Assembly: GCA_015904055.1 (NCBI GenBank)
Contig: JABMDE010000055.1
Span: 18,934-43,764 of the forward strand
From: Nitrospira sp.
Lineage (GTDB): Bacteria; Nitrospirota; Nitrospiria; Nitrospirales; Nitrospiraceae
Direction: 5' to 3'
Length of the DNA: 24,831 bases
Shown: piece by piece, positions 23,543 to 24,831 of the stretch
Position numbering within the stretch: position 1 is the stretch's first letter
Layout of the letters: each line of letters starts with the position of its first letter
Position numbers and translations under genes: made by a program
The notes under the pieces: generated by a model
The model's input: the letters and a program-made list of their open reading frames with translations, nothing else
Told to the model about the DNA's origin: nothing
The model's database searches: none

Positions 23543-24831
23543 ATGTCGATTCTGAAGAATATTCACAGTCCGGCCGATTTAAAACGCCTGTCCCCAGAAC
23601 AGTTCCCGGCCTTGTCGCAGGAAATCCGTGAGCAGATTATCAGCGCCGTTTCCGCAGTCGGCGGACATCTGGCCTCTAACTTGGGTGTGGTGGAATTGAC
23701 GGTTGCCTTGCACTACCTTTTAGATACGCCTACCGACAAGATTGTCTGGGATACCAGCAACCAAAGCTATGCTCATAAACTCCTCACCGGGCGCCGTGAA
23801 CAATTTCATACATTGCGGCAATACGGCGGGTTGAGCGGATTCTGCAAACGGGAAGAAAGTGAATACGATACGTTTAATGCCGGGCATGCAGGCACAGGGG
23901 TCTCTGCTGCGTTCGGCATGGTCGGGGCCCGTGAGCAGTTGGGCCAAAAAAACAAGGTCGTGTGTGTGGTCGGGGATGGTGCGATGACCGCTGGGATGAC
24001 GCTGGAGGGACTGCACCATGCCGGCGGTTTGGGCAAGGACTTCTTGGTAATCTTAAACGATAACCAGATGTCCATCTCCAAAAATGTGGGGGCCATTTCA
24101 GCTTACCTGAGCCGGACAATCACGGGTGAATTCTACGGCAAGATGCGGGAAGAAACAGGCCAGCTGCTCGGCAAGATTCCTCATATCGGCCCTGATATGC
24201 AGAAGTTGGCTCGCCGGGCCGAAGAATTGGCTAAGGGGGCGATTCTTCCCGGGCTGCTGTTTGAAGAATTGGGCTTCCAGTATAGCGGCCCCATCGATGG
24301 GCATAACTTCGAGCATCTCCTTCCGACGATTGAAAACGTCTTGAAGATGAGAGGGCCGGTTCTCCTCCACGTCATAACCAAAAAGGGGCTTGGTTACGAG
24401 CCTGCCATGAAGAACCCGGTGTGGTTTCATGCGTGTCCGCCGTTTGTGCGCGAAACCGGGGCACCTGCGAAGAAGGCTGCGCGCCCGTCCTATACCGCGA
24501 TTGCCATGGATACGCTGGTCAAGTTGGCCCGAGAAGACAAACGCATCGTGGCTATTACAGCGGCAATGTGCGAGGGCACCGGACTCACGGCATTCGAGAA
24601 AGAGTTCCCGGATCGTATCTATGACGTGGGCATTGCTGAACAGCATGCCGTGACCTTTGCGGCTGGATTGGCGACGCAGGGAGTGAAGCCGGTTGTGGCC
24701 ATGTATGCGACCTTTCTTCAGCGGGCTTACGATCAGGTGGTGCACGATGTGGCGACACAGAATCTTCCCGTTGTGTTTTGCATCGATCGCGGGGGGCTCG
24801 TGGCCGAAGACGGGACGACGCACCATGGCGC
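23543..24831 (+). CDS. dxs: 1-deoxy-D-xylulose-5-phosphate synthase, cut by the right edge
   Basis: About 429 codons are present of a protein normally about 620-640 residues long; the frame is open at the window end. DXS joins pyruvate and glyceraldehyde 3-phosphate using thiamine diphosphate, the first step of the MEP pathway. Visible are GGHLASNLGVVELTVAL (active-site His42), the ThDP motif GDGAMTAGM to LNDNQMSIS, FEELGFQYSGPIDGHN, KKGLGYEPA, and in the pyrimidine-binding domain GIAEQHAVTFAAGLA (Glu366) and YATFLQRAYDQVVHDVA. A strong gaaggag lies 8 bases before the ATG. The usual WDVGHQAY motif reads WDTSNQSYAHK, replacing the family's second conserved histidine by Asn73. GHSSTS is GHAGTG. 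The family call remains firm because all other blocks match. Confidence 0.93.
   Translation, partial: MSILKNIHSPADLKRLSPEQFPALSQEIREQIISAVSAVGGHLASNLGVVELTVALHYLLDTPTDKIVWDTSNQSYAHKLLTGRREQFHTLRQYGGLSGFCKREESEYDTFNAGHAGTGVSAAFGMVGAREQLGQKNKVVCVVGDGAMTAGMTLEGLHHAGGLGKDFLVILNDNQMSISKNVGAISAYLSRTITGEFYGKMREETGQLLGKIPHIGPDMQKLARRAEELAKGAILPGLLFEELGFQYSGPIDGHNFEHLLPTIENVLKMRGPVLLHVITKKGLGYEPAMKNPVWFHACPPFVRETGAPAKKAARPSYTAIAMDTLVKLAREDKRIVAITAAMCEGTGLTAFEKEFPDRIYDVGIAEQHAVTFAAGLATQGVKPVVAMYATFLQRAYDQVVHDVATQNLPVVFCIDRGGLVAEDGTTHHG

Overview
The window looks like chromosomal DNA from a Gram-negative, hopanoid-producing bacterium. By recognition of protein sequence style and gene content it is most likely the genus Nitrospira (phylum Nitrospirota); this is an inference, because no rRNA or nxr marker is present. 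Genes are mostly ordinary housekeeping genes, and GC content is moderately high and fairly even. No tRNA, rRNA, CRISPR array, transposase or phage gene was seen.

Layout. (1) Positions 1-2336 hold a second, incomplete copy of ispH and the 5' third of smc, joined tail-to-tail to a 5' fragment of metK on the minus strand. (2) 2584-3902 is a thioredoxin-fold lipid/periplasm reductant gene plus ccdA. (3) 4067-4990 (minus) is a BamD-like lipoprotein, and 5132-6124 is fabH with a near-consensus promoter. (4) 6196-8830 (minus) is a PhoR-like/PhoB-like two-component pair. (5) 9104-13897 is the intact ispH and smc pair. (6) 14257-23365 is a long same-strand cluster: squalene-hopene cyclase (shc), hpnG-like nucleosidase, mlaE, mlaF, mlaD, mlaC and an Omp85-type barrel. 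(7) dxs starts at 23543 and runs off the right edge.

How the genes fit together. dxs and ispH encode the first and last steps of the MEP isoprenoid pathway, shc makes the hopanoid ring system and hpnG trims the adenosyl side chain. The genes of an MCE/Mla lipid transporter follow with ATGA overlaps. The cluster therefore reads as hopanoid synthesis coupled to transport of hopanoid or phospholipid across the envelope. The POTRA-less outer-membrane barrel is a candidate outer-membrane partner.

The most striking structure is duplication. The hpnG-mlaE-mlaF part contains a divergent 1980-bp second version (17951-19930). It is inserted in the first mlaE and flanked by an exact 99-bp direct repeat (17852-17950 and 19931-20029). 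Removing one repeat plus the segment (2079 bp) restores a clean operon with an intact 257-residue MlaE. The ispH-smc copy at 1-2136 likewise differs from 9422-11558 by several percent of bases, yet the ispH proteins differ at only one residue. This pattern fits two closely related strain haplotypes, either chimerically assembled from a metagenome or brought together by recombination, better than decay of old duplicates. Every broken gene except metK has an intact counterpart in the window.
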